From assembly GCA_002104905.1 (NCBI GenBank), contig MCFE01000817.1:1-33589 (forward strand): a stretch of DNA of 33,589 bases, in the 5' to 3' direction. A program made the position numbers and the translations under genes. Below, piece after piece: positions 19,696 through 28,890 of the stretch. The DNA comes from Basidiobolus meristosporus CBS 931.73 (lineage: Eukaryota; Basidiobolomycota; Basidiobolomycetes; Basidiobolales; Basidiobolaceae). The notes under the pieces were generated by a model. The model was given only the letters and a program-made list of their open reading frames with translations, did not search any database and was not told the DNA's origin. Positions within the stretch are counted from its first letter, which is position 1, and each line of letters begins with the position of its first letter.

Positions 19696-20928
19696 ATGGT
19701 CCCCATACCAAGCCTCAACTCATCTTTAGTACAACCCAGACAAAACCCATCCCCCAGCTCACAAGCGCGGTCCAGACCAAAAAAGTCGATGTTGGATCCG
19801 TTTAAGTTCTTGCCAAATGATTTTAGTATGGCTCAAGTGTCTATGATGAGCCTTCATACCAATATTTGGGCACTACTGATTAATCTAGCAGAACTAGATA
19901 CCTCAGAGAGTCGACAAAGATGGAAGAATTTGAGTAGAAAGCTGTGGCATGAGTTCTACATCAAGATGCCAGCCAATGTATGTAAAAAGATATATAACAA
20001 GACAAGTATTGAAATCAAGAATAAGCTGAGAGTGAGGGGATTTGACAAAGAAGCCGCGCGGGAACAATTTTGCGCGCAATTTGCACAGTACGGGCCGGAC
20101 GCGTCCATTTGTGCCTCAACTTTGGGAACCAAAGAGATTTTGAATGAGTTTTTGCCTCAAATGACTAATGTACTATGTGATATTTTAGTAGAGCTAAGTG
20201 GCTTCCGAGAGCAATATACACAGGACTCATCCAGGCAACAGCTCTAAAGTATCAGACAGAGGGTAAGTGAATACCTTGAGGAATCAGATGGTGAGCTTCA
20301 GGAGGAAGAATACAGACCGTGAGCAACACCGTCAAGATTGCGCCAGCACGCCTCATTGGATTCCCTACCATCTCTTGCAACCACAGCACGCCGGCGCACA
20401 TCAGTCCAGACCACACCAACACCCTTTACCAGAACACCCCGCATTGAGTCAACGCACGCGCTTCAGAGCAAAACTACAAGAACTCGCCAAACTGCTCATT
20501 TAGACACAAGTCCATTGGAGCGGACCGAGTTGCGTCAACATGCAGCATCACATTGAACTCAGCCAAGGGCCATCTCAACGTATCAAGGTGTGCCTGCGCG
20601 TGCCGTTTTGCCTGACCATCAGCAAGTTACTTCTGGTGAACTGACTGATGATGACCAACATGAAGTGCCTCAACCACCGGAGCCCTTGGCAAGTAAAAGA
20701 ATGCGTCAGCGCGTGGCACTACAGGCCGGTTCAGTTTGTTCAGTTGGAGCAATTCAGCGCGGCCAAGCTGCAGCATTGCACTCATCAACTAGGAGGCAAA
20801 ATACTGACTATGAATATACAAGTAGCCAAGATGATAGTCAGCCAGGAAGTAGTATAGGTGTGCAAAGTGAGTCACTACCAAATGCTTCAGTAGTAATCCC
20901 TGTGAGAAAAAAACCCAGGAGAAGATGA
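19696..20928 (+). pseudogene. Divergent partner frame of the Harbinger-like element
   Basis: One phase stays open from ATG at 19696 to TGA at 20926-20928, about 410 codons, apart from three in-frame stops: TAA 20245-20247, TGA 20320-20322 and TGA 20554-20556. The N-terminal part (to about 20230) has a charged segment, SRQRWKNLSRKLWHEFYIKM, then KEILNEFLPQMTNVL. The C-terminal part is Ser/Thr/Arg/Gln-rich and ends in a basic VRKKPRRR. PIF/Harbinger elements carry a second gene for a Myb/SANT- or MADF-type protein that helps bind ends and import the transposase. Position and orientation fit that role, but I cannot show the domain. All three stops could come from single C-to-T changes (CAA or CGA). 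CpG is unusually frequent at 20040-20780. Confidence 0.6.
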
Positions 20929-22249
20929 TGCAATTGCTTTGAATTGCTGACATTCGTAATGATCCCAACAACCCTTTTTTTTTGCAATCCAAATTGAGCC
21001 ATTGCAAATCAGTGATCATCAAATTTTTGATATAAGTAATATCAAGGTTGTCTCACATTTGAGACAGAAGCCCTATAAATAAACACCCTGCATATATATA
21101 CGTCATCTGTAATACCAGTGCAGCTATTGGATCTGTTTTGCACCTACACAATTGCTTACATATTTATTTCCATTTACATTGAAGAAACATATCCAAATAC
21201 CGGATATTACCTGCCATTATAGCGGTGTGGTAGGGTAAACATACCTCCCACAGACAAGTTTATTCATAGAGTCATTATGATATACTTATCCATATTTTAT
21301 CTTATCAGTATTATCCCATTCTTCTTTTGCCCATATTATCAGTATTATCCCCATATGATGTTTACCCTGATTAGTTATTAGCATTAGTTATCCCAGATGT
21401 TATTCAGCTTTGTGATCAGTAGATGTATCTATATAAGGCAAGTACCCGCATCAGTACCCATGACACATGACCTAGGTCTGTGTTACCATCTCTACCATTT
21501 CAATACCATATATGGTATTTCTATGTTGCACAGGTTTCAGACTACTGATTCCTGATTGGTTGAGAGTGCTGTGCCTTTTAGAACCTTCCAGGACATTCTT
21601 GGCATATTTTTAGCTCATAGTGATGTCATCAAGAATTCCACTGATACCTTGAATCTTCTAGAACCTTGTCATTAGTAATCACTTGGCAATCAGGAAAAGT
21701 ATTTAAGGGAAAGCAATCCCTCATCAATAAATCATCCCTTCTATCAGTAACACTTCTACCTTATTGATTAGCAGTTGATCACTGCACCTGCCTTCAGCAG
21801 TACATCTCAGACCTGCCATCAAAGAGCTTTTCAGGGTAGTGCACAAGACACACAGAGGCCTTTGGAGACACTTGGAGCACCTAGGAAGCTAGAGAAGCAG
21901 GAGCTTTTACCATAGTGACATATTGACAAAGACACCAGCAGTTTAGACACAGAGGTTATTGCACCCATCAGACACCTCACACACCTTGAGTTATGTAGCT
22001 TCTCCCAGGAGTACCTCTACACCACCACAGCGGTATCCAATTGCGCACGTGATGCAAACATTACAAGTTGGCGCAATCATCCACGCCAACCTCATTGTGT
22101 CAGATTGTGCCATAGTGTGCAAGATTGTCCCGCATAGTGCAAAATTATCCAAGAACAATCCTGCCTTCTGGTTGCTATAATATTGCGCCCAATTGTTCTT
22201 TGCAACCGCAGATCACGCCACACGCCCTGGCATGGTACAATGGAACAAG
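20929..22249. other. Unassigned stretch; LTR-like and CpG-rich segments
   Basis: No gene is recognised. Around 21540-21760 the sequence has LTR-like features: GTATTTAAGGG (21699) as a TATA-like box and AATAAATC (21727), about 20 bp apart. A palindromic CAATACCATATATGGTATTT lies near 21500. From about 22030 to 22240 CpG is frequent and the hexamer TTGCGC or GCGCAA recurs (22047, 22071, 22184), as in the Harbinger partner frame. The right end of the Harbinger element should lie in this stretch, but I could not find a match to the AGTGCC end. Confidence 0.4.
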
Positions 22250-22902
22250 TCTAATATCTCTAAACCAATATTGCACTCATTTCTTTATTTTGCTTTTTGC
22301 TACTGTAACACACAAGTGAAAGATCAAGAATATCCAACTTTGAAGAACAAATGCTCCAGACCCTGAGAGGCAATACACCCAAGAATATTATGCCATACAG
22401 AACACATAGTAGGCAACACATGTTGCAAATTACAGCTCATTTGAAGCAGTACTTAAGGAGTTATGACCAAAAGAGTCCAATTGTTATATATACTATGCCT
22501 TATTGCTAGGATTACTATGGTAACTTTGATCATGTGTAGCTTTCAAACCAGCCAATCAAATCACGTGAGACCTTTACAGGTGCTGCGCCTATGTTCAATC
22601 TGCACCACTGCAAAATTGTAGCATTGTATTATGTGTATTGCTTGCCCAATTGCCCAAAAACTTTGATCCTTCAAAATTTTCATATATATGACTTCCCCAG
22701 CTGAAAGATAAAGGGAGAGCCTCTCTTTCCAGAATCTCCACACTACAATTACAAGTTTAAAGGTTATAAGACTCCCCCTGCATCACTTGCACTGCTGAGT
22801 ATTCTGACTTTGATCAGTACTACATTAGTAAAGAGACTGCAAAGCTCACAAGAATCCAATCTAAGTTCTACAAGAAACTACCACTTTTCTGTCAGAAAAG
22901 TC

Positions 22903-23104
22903 CCCTCTAAGAAACTCCTTTACTCTAAAGACACCCCTTTAGTCTAAAGACCCCTTTAGAGACCCCTTTAAGAAACCCCTTCACTCTAAAGAAGCCCCTC
23001 TAGGCACCCCTTTAGTGTAAAGTCCACTTTAGAGACCACAACAAGAAACCCCTTTACTCTAACAACACCCCTTTACGTCTAAAGACCCCTTTAGAGACTT
23101 CTGC
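22903..23104. repeat. CCCCTTTA minisatellite, about three units
   Basis: Units of about 60-74 bp start near 22908, 22969 and 23043. Each follows the plan AAGAAA-C.CCTTTACTCTAA, A-CACCCCTTTAG-T-CTAAAGACCCC, TTTAGAGAC. Each contains near-palindromes such as CTTTAGTCTAAAG. The left-hand D copy has only one unit (about 73-147), so the array expanded in this copy or contracted in the other. Confidence 0.85.
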
Positions 23105-23110
23105 AACACA

Positions 23111-23129
23111 CCCCTTTAAGTTAAAGGGG
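23111..23129. repeat. Perfect 9-bp hairpin closing the minisatellite
   Basis: CCCCTTTAA-G-TTAAAGGGG is a perfect inverted repeat with a one-base centre. It directly follows the last CCCCTTTA unit. The tiny loop makes a DNA cruciform or RNA hairpin sterically strained, so it is more likely a two-fold protein-binding site or a by-product of the repeat array. Confidence 0.9.
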
Positions 23130-23229
23130 ATTTCCGAATTTCCATATTAGGAAATGTTTTCTCAGAAAGGAAAGTGACCTCCAAGTAAGGAAAAGTTACT
23201 ATAAAAGTAAATAAGTCCATTAGTTACAG

Positions 23230-23442
23230 AAGGTCAGAACACTGCTGTAGAAGTGACAAACACTCCCTACAGTATATTTTGAGCCTAAGATTGAGGAAAT
23301 TAGTGAAAGTTATATCTTCTATTGGTTTATCAAACTCCCAATAAAATATTTCAGTATTAGCATACTGAAAGTTGTTGTATATTGTTAATTAGCCTCTACA
23401 TTGTAGAACAAGCCCCAAACTAATCATAATACAACACAACAG
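23230..23442 (+). repeat. Repeat D 3'-terminal segment ending in CACAACA
   Basis: This is a direct repeat of 16836-17047. It includes ACTCCCAATAAAATATTTC (possible polyadenylation signal near 23340) and ends in ACAACACAACA. Directly after it, at 23443, gypsy G pol sequence resumes in mid gene, so the D copy (or a deletion at its border) cuts the G element. The left copy of D would carry the matching segment left of the window. Confidence 0.8.
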
Positions 23443-24165
23443 AATACCTATCACATATGACCTCAAACTCAGGAAATCTATTATATTTAAATGCAGTAAT
23501 CAGCAGAGTACCTGCCAAGATCATAATTGGCTCAGGAGTATTGGATGAGTACATGTCAGAGCAATTTGCTCTGAAAGCTGGAACCAACTTGGAGCCCATC
23601 AAATCAGCCTCAGTCTCAGTAGCTGATGGAACTCTCACATAATCAACTATATCACTCAGCCAGTAAGGGTGAGGATCAATGACTATGAACAAGACCTACA
23701 GGCCTTTATATTTGGAAACTGCAGTTTGACCTTGTACTTGGAAAACCTGGCTATTTTGTTTCAATCCATCAATCAACTGAAGAACCCATGCTACCCAGAT
23801 CCAGAAGGACAACAAGACCTATGAACTAATACCTGCCAGACTGGATTTCAACTTGGTCAAATCCAGTGTGTGTGAAACAAGTGAACTTAACAAGACACAG
23901 TTCTATAGAGCACTTAGAAAAGGCACCCAGATGTTTCTCATTGTGGTATTACCGGAGGATTCCTCTACTTCAGAATGCCAGAAGGTCCAGACCTACCTCC
24001 AGTCAGAGATGTGTATCATGCCATCAACACAGGAGATAGCCCTCCAGTGAGTAAGACACCATACAGAATGAGTTCTTTGGAGTTGGAAGAGATGAAGAGA
24101 CAAATATATCAGTTGTTGGAGTAAGGATATATCATACCCAGCAAGTCACACTGGGAAGCTCCAGT
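23443..24165 (+). pseudogene. Gypsy G copy 3: protease region, decayed
   Basis: The piece starts abruptly at the D border and matches copy 1 at 10505 onward (GATGACCTCAAACTCAG). Near 23510-23560 the frame reads KIIIGSGVLDEYMSEQFALK, where a retroviral protease would have an Asp-Ser-Gly triad, so the catalytic Asp is replaced by Gly. From 23700 to 24060 similarity to copy 1 continues through several stops to NTGDSPPVSKTPYRM, the start of the RT region. Gag and the 5' LTR are missing. Confidence 0.75.
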
Positions 24166-25147
24166 ACTCTTTATGAAAAAGAAGGATGAAGCACTCAGGA
24201 TGTGCATTGACTACAGAGCCCTCAACTCAGTTACTGTGAAGAATAAGTACCCCATACCTTGGATTGAGGTGCTTTTAGACCCACTCTATGGAGCCACTAT
24301 ATTCAGCAAGATTGACCTCATGTCAGGATACAACCAGATTATGGTGAAGCCAGAAGACATCCCTAAAACAGCATTCAGGACCAGATATGGACATCACAAG
24401 TACTTATTCATGAGTTTTGGCCTTACCAATGCCCCTGAAACAATCATGACCTTGATGCAAACAGTCTTCCAGGAATGCTAGACAAGCTTGTGGTAATCTA
24501 CCTAGAGAGCATGTTGATGTACAGCAAGACAAAAGAGGAACACTTGGTGCACAATAAAAAGATCTTGAAGAAGCTAAGAGAGAACACACTGTATAGCAAG
24601 CTGGAAAAGTGTGTATTCTTGAAGGAACATGTTCAATACCTGGGAAACATAGTGACTAGCGCACATGTGACCTTAGACCCCAAGAAGGTTGAGGTCATCA
24701 AGAATCCAAAGCAGCCCTGTAGCATATCAGAACTCAGATCATTCCTTGGAATTGTTTCCTATTAATGAAGATTTATCAAGTCCTTTGCAGGTATTGCAGC
24801 CTGTTTCACTGATATTCTCAAGAAAGACAACACTAAGAAGTAGGATGTAGCCAGTGAGGCTGCCTTTTATATGCTCAAGAATGAGCTTGCTAAGCTACCA
24901 AGCTTAAGAATTCCAGACTTCAGAAAAGAGTTGCTCTGCACACAGATGCTTCAAACTATGCAATTGATGGAGTACTGAGCTTATAACATGAGGGAAAGGA
25001 CTTCCCAGTTGTTTGTGAGTCCAAGAAACTGAACCCAATAGAACAGAGCTATCCAGAGCATGAAAAGAAGATGCTTGCCATAATACATTGCTCAAAGACC
25101 TGGAGATGCTACATTGAAGGAGTTAAGTGCACTGTGAAGACTGATCA
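24166..25147 (+). pseudogene. Gypsy G copy 3: reverse transcriptase and start of RNase H
   Basis: The frame at 24173-24481 gives [34 protein letters not shown] (first catalytic Asp) and MSFGLTNAP. After a one-base shift the frame at 24475-24765 gives VVIYLESMLMYSKTKEEHL, where the YLDD box has become YLES: both catalytic Asp residues are gone. LRSFLGIVSY and then the connection and RNase H region follow with further stops. The gene is split at TDH (25139-25147) by a copia solo LTR. It is typical gypsy RT, long inactive. Confidence 0.88.
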
Positions 25148-25515
25148 TGTTGCAATTTAAGAAGTGATTTGGATATATGGAACATCTTAAAAAGTAATGA
25201 TAATAGCTGAACTGTTGTTTATTCATAAACAGGATCAGTATTTATATCTTTGTAGAAGTAATACAGCTGTGACACTAAGTAAGGAGGTTTTCTTAACATT
25301 CAGGAGCATTCTGTAACAGTTTTGGGGCTAGTACATACGTTTAGTCAAAAGTGTTAATTTGGTCTTGCCTCTATGGGAATTATCATAGGATCAAAGATCT
25401 GAAGAGACTGGCCAAGTTAGGGCTGCAAGTTAGTCCTACAGTGATCAAGACTAGTTTAGAATTATTAAGTAAATTTTAGCTGCTGAATGGTACCAGATAG
25501 TCCAATAACTCAACA
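25148..25515 (-). mobile_element. Solo LTR of copia family B, 368 bp
   Basis: On the plus strand it reads TGTTGCAATTTAAG...AACTCAACA, the exact reverse orientation of the family B LTR at 12620-12989. It is flanked by the 5-bp duplication GATCA (25143-25147 and 25516-25520). Removing it and one GATCA rejoins the RNase H frame as TDHTSLKYF, so the insertion is precise and came after the G element. No internal sequence is left. Confidence 0.93.
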
Positions 25516-26959
25516 GATCACACCTCACTCAAGTATTTCTATACTCAGAGGTACTCTCCAGAAGAATGACAAGATGGAGCAAATACATTCAGGAATTTAA
25601 CTTAGAGATTGTTGACTACCCTGGGAAAAACCACACAGTTGCTGATACCTTATCAAGATTAGAACAAGTTGCACAACTCAACTTGGTGCATGAATTGTGT
25701 TGGCCTAGCTTATTAACAAAGTACTTGGAGGACCAAGCCATTCCTGATGAGGTAGATGTAGAGATCAAGATGATAATCTTGGATGAAGCCAGCAAATTTG
25801 TCAAACAGGATGAAACACTCTATTGAATTGTTGATGGAGGCACTGTTGCCTATTGGCCTTATATTGCTTGCCTGGATTTAATACATAAGCTACACAATGG
25901 AAATGGACATCTTGGAATTGAAGGAACCTATAGCCTGGTGAAAGCCAGAGCATGGTGGCCCAGAAGGAAACAAGATATTGAGAAGATAGTGAAATCATGC
26001 CCAAATTGCCAAATCAACCAAGGCCAAGCACAGAGAATCACCAAACTCTTTCCCTTGGAGCCTGTACAACCACTTGAAACATAGGGAGTCAACTTTATTG
26101 GAAGACTACCAACCACCAGGATATGCAACTGCTGAATCCTTGTAGCAATTGACCATGCCACCCAATGGCCAGTGGCTAAAGCAGTATCTGTAGACAGTGA
26201 ACAAGAAGTTGCAGGTTTCATCTACCAAGAGATCCTTATGAAGCTTGGATGTCTTTCAGAGATTTTATTCAATAGAGGGGTAAACTTTGTGGTAAAGACA
26301 TTGGAAGTTTACCTCAAAATGCAGCTGATAAAACACATGAAACCTCAGCATATCATCCTAGAAATAATAGAGTCACTGAGCAGTTTAATGGATTATTTGT
26401 AGGATGCTGCCCAAGTATACATATGGTACTGTCAGTAGATGGGATGAATATATAGAGCAAGCTCTTTTTGCCTGCAGAGTTAGAGTATACAACACCACCC
26501 AACAATTGCCATTGTACTTAGTGAATGGATGTGAACCAAGGATTCCAGGAGATCTCACACAACCAAAGCTTACAAATGCCATAGAAGATCTGCTCAGTCA
26601 GCCAAGTAGACACCAGCAGCTGGAACAAAGACATTAAGACGCACCAGCTAAAGTATCTCAAAGTATGCAAAAGTGGAAGCCAAGGTTTGATAAGACTGTA
26701 TCACTAGATGCATTGACAGCTTATAAATTGTATTGCTGAGAAATAACACTTCAAAGAAGCTTGCGCCACAATGGACAGACCTTTCAAGATCATTGGAGAA
26801 TGTCCATTGGCAACTTACCAACTAGTGGACAAACAATGCAATATCTGAGAAGATTTAGCTCATAGAGACAGACTCAAGCTTGCAAGACTTGACAACAATA
26901 CTGAGCCATCAAGATATTAGTATCATAAGAAAAGAGATTCAGCAGAACCCTCTCAACTC
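25516..26959 (+). pseudogene. Gypsy G copy 3: RNase H end and integrase
   Basis: The RNase H tail reads RRMTRWSKYIQEFNLEIVDY and GKNHTVADTLSRL (25560-25660). The integrase zinc domain follows: HNGNGHLG and CPNCQINQG (25890-26020), an HHCC pattern. In the core, both catalytic Asp residues have become Asn (GVNFIGRLP near 26090; LFNRGVNFV near 26265), and the Glu survives only in a shifted frame (near 26378). The C-terminal part has EYIEQALFACRVRVYNTTQQ and GCEPRIPGDL (26430-26560). Several stops are present. It is inactive. Confidence 0.88.
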
Positions 26960-27337
26960 TAGTAGGGGAGAATGTTATAATCATCTGCTTCAATTTTTAA
27001 GTTAGATCAGTTTTTAGTCAAATCAGTTGGTTATATGTTTAGCCTATCAGTATGTGAGTGTTATCTATCAAATCAGTGGCATTGGTCAACAAATAAATCA
27101 GTAGATCCTTATCTGACAGAAGTAGATATTAAGTAGGATCCTATTGGGTGATGATGATGCAATCAAATGAATCATCAGCCACAACCTACATTAGGAAATA
27201 AAATTAATCAGTAATTGATCTGGCAAAATGTTATAAGGAGCTGCTCAAACCTCAATAAAATCAGTTCATGTTTTAGCAAATACAATACTAGCTAAACCCC
27301 CTATTCCTCTACAACTCCTATATCAAGACTTGTAATA
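26960..27337 (+). mobile_element. Gypsy G copy 3: polypurine tract and 3' LTR
   Basis: The polypurine tract AGTAGGGGAGAA (26961-26972) is followed by an LTR starting TGTTATAATCATCTGC (26973) and ending ACTTGTAATA (27337), 365 bp. It aligns throughout with the solo LTRs, including GGGTGATGATGATGCAATCAAATGA-type sequence in its middle, TTATAAGGAGCTGCT and AATAAAATC. The purine tract marks the start of plus-strand synthesis and fixes the element's orientation. Confidence 0.9.
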
Positions 27338-27640
27338 AAAGCATTACTGAGGGAATTAGGTGCAGTGGCTGAGAGGATAGATGCAATGGCCCAGAGAAAT
27401 CAGGAAATAGTCCAGAAGCAGGATGGGCAAATAAAAGATGTAGAACAATCAATATCACAGGTAGATAAAGCAATATCTTTCCTGCAGAGAAGGAACTCAG
27501 GTAGCTCAATGACGCAGCCAAGAATTGAGCCATTGCTCAATGTAACAGCAGAGGAACACTGTACAATCCTTGAAACACAAAACTGTGCAAAAACATTGAG
27601 CCCATAGAAAAACCTAACACAGCATAGGAGAGAGAGAATG
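27338..27640 (+). pseudogene. Unrecognised reading frame with coiled-coil character
   Basis: A frame open from the LTR border to TAG at 27605-27607 reads AERIDAMAQRNQEIVQKQDG then QIKDVEQSISQVDKAISFLQ, with regular spacing of hydrophobic residues (I, M, I, V, I, V, I, V, I, L) as in a coiled coil. The 5' part is cut off by the gypsy LTR, so no native start is visible. I do not recognise the family. It may be the N-terminal part of the repeat X protein. Gag proteins of retroelements often begin with such a segment, but this is only a comparison. Confidence 0.4.
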
Positions 27641-28486
27641 TAGTGTTTATACCTTAGCCTAAAAATCAAAAGTCATTGAAGATCTGTAAAGCCATTGAGT
27701 GCAATGATTAAGAGTGGGCCAATATTCAAGAGGCTAGCACACCAACACCATAAGGCTGGCCCACCATGGGATCAGCGGGAAATCAAGGCCACGCAGAAGC
27801 AGAACATGCTTGGCTTGCTCCACTGACATTATCCTGGATTCACGCTAGCAAACAGATTTTAGGCCAGCATTTGTATGCTAAGGAAGTATCTCAAGAATAG
27901 TAGAAGCCATCAGTGGCAGAAGAACAAGGGTTTAATGACTAAAAGCTGGTGGCTTCTTCAATAGCCTGTTACAAGCAGGGCCAAAAGCTCCAAACAAGCG
28001 TCAGGTAGCTGGAAGAGTGCCAATAAAGGAAAAGCAGGCAGACACAGTTGCACCTGCACAACATTATTCAGGGAAAAAGATTAGTTCCATTACAGAAGCA
28101 CTCAGTCAAGGTAGCAGTGAAGGACCTGGCAGTGATAAAACAAGATGTTATTACAGAAGCCTGTTACTGCATGGGCTGAGAGCTTGAAACAAGCAGGCAA
28201 AAAATGTCAGGTTGCCAATATATTGCTAGCAAAGGACAAGCAGGCCAAAACAAATGCATTAGAGCCACATCAATCAAGAAGAAAATGCAGTTCATTATAT
28301 GCAGTACTCTGACAAAGTAGCGGTGAAAGACCTAGCAGTGATAAAGGAAAAGGTAAAGGGAAAAAGTCAACCTAAGCCAGTGACAGGGTAACATGCAACA
28401 AGACTGTGGCTCTTGCCAATTAATGCTGTCAGTCTGGAACAGACTGAAACCCATCATCACAAAGAATAATACCAACAAGAAAACAG
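27641..28486. repeat. Repeat X interior with imperfect tandem duplication
   Basis: A unit of about 190 bp occurs twice, near 27965-28140 and 28160-28345. Both start GCCTGTTAC, contain AAACAAGC and AAGGA.AAGCAGGC, then CATTA.AGAAGC or ATTAGAGCC-type sequence, and end AAAGTAGCGGTGAAAGACCTAG or AAGGTAGCAGTGAAGGACCTGG followed by CAGTGATAAA. The block at 28340-28450 recurs at 8785-8900. No frame stays open. Confidence 0.65.
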
Positions 28487-28846
28487 ATGATTTTGCAAAA
28501 GTTGGAAGCACAGCCTGTTGAGCTACAGTCCAGTGAGGTAGTTGAGTTTGCAGAGAAGGGCAATTTGTCTACCACAGCCTCCATATTTACCATTATTGAC
28601 AGAGTGGAGATCCTACTGTTTGACAGAGTAACAACATCCATTACTCAGAAGGCTATCACAATGCCTTCAGTGGGATTTAGGAATATAATTAGGCACACCA
28701 AGAGGTTGCAGCACTTCTTCAAGAGCAGTGCTCCAGAAAATGCACTTGAGTATAGCAAGGATTTACTGCAAAGACTGGCAGATGAGGAGCTAGACCTTAT
28801 AGTGGATGCTGAAGACCTGGATGTATGGGAACCAGTGAATAAGTAG
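28487..28846 (+). pseudogene. Unrecognised 119-codon frame of repeat X
   Basis: The frame runs to TAG at 28844-28846. It has KAITMPSVGFRNIIRHTKRL and NALEYSKDLLQRLADEELDL, is predicted mostly helical and has an acidic C-terminus (DAEDLDVWEPVNK). A fragment on the minus strand at 8640-8700 encodes a similar LQRLADE-type segment, so the protein belongs to a dispersed repeat rather than a single host gene. No known domain is visible. Whether it has a proper start is uncertain; it may be the last exon of a larger repeat-encoded protein. Confidence 0.4.
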
Positions 28847-28890
28847 TGGCATAAAGCTGTAGGGCTCCTGCCAAAGTCATGGAAACAGAG

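Larger units (their letters stand above)
22250..23229 (-). repeat. Dispersed repeat family D, right copy (inverted)
   Basis: This is the reverse complement of 1-905, in the same order of landmarks: GAAATGAGTGCAATA (22270 side), CTCTTGGGTG-like block, TATATATA (near 22485), CACGTGATTTGATTGG (near 22550-22565), the conserved reading frame (22561-22743), the palindrome CTTTTCTG-T-CAGAAAAG (near 22883-22899) and the AAAGGGG block. The two copies face each other across about 21 kb. Unlike the left copy, the CCCCTTTA block is expanded here to three units. Confidence 0.78.

Noticed and set aside
20990-21260. Right-hand terminal repeat of the Harbinger-like element
   Set aside because: I looked for GGCACT or its complement and for other matches to 18429-18500 in this region and found none, so the right end stays undefined.
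22561-22743. Treating the conserved D frame as a real gene
   Set aside because: It is only about 60 codons, with one stop in the sister copy and no known domain. It is reported as a finding, not as a gene.
23111-23129. Reading the CCCCTTTAA hairpin as a transcription terminator
   Set aside because: No U-tract follows, there is no upstream gene, and this is eukaryotic sequence where such terminators are not used.
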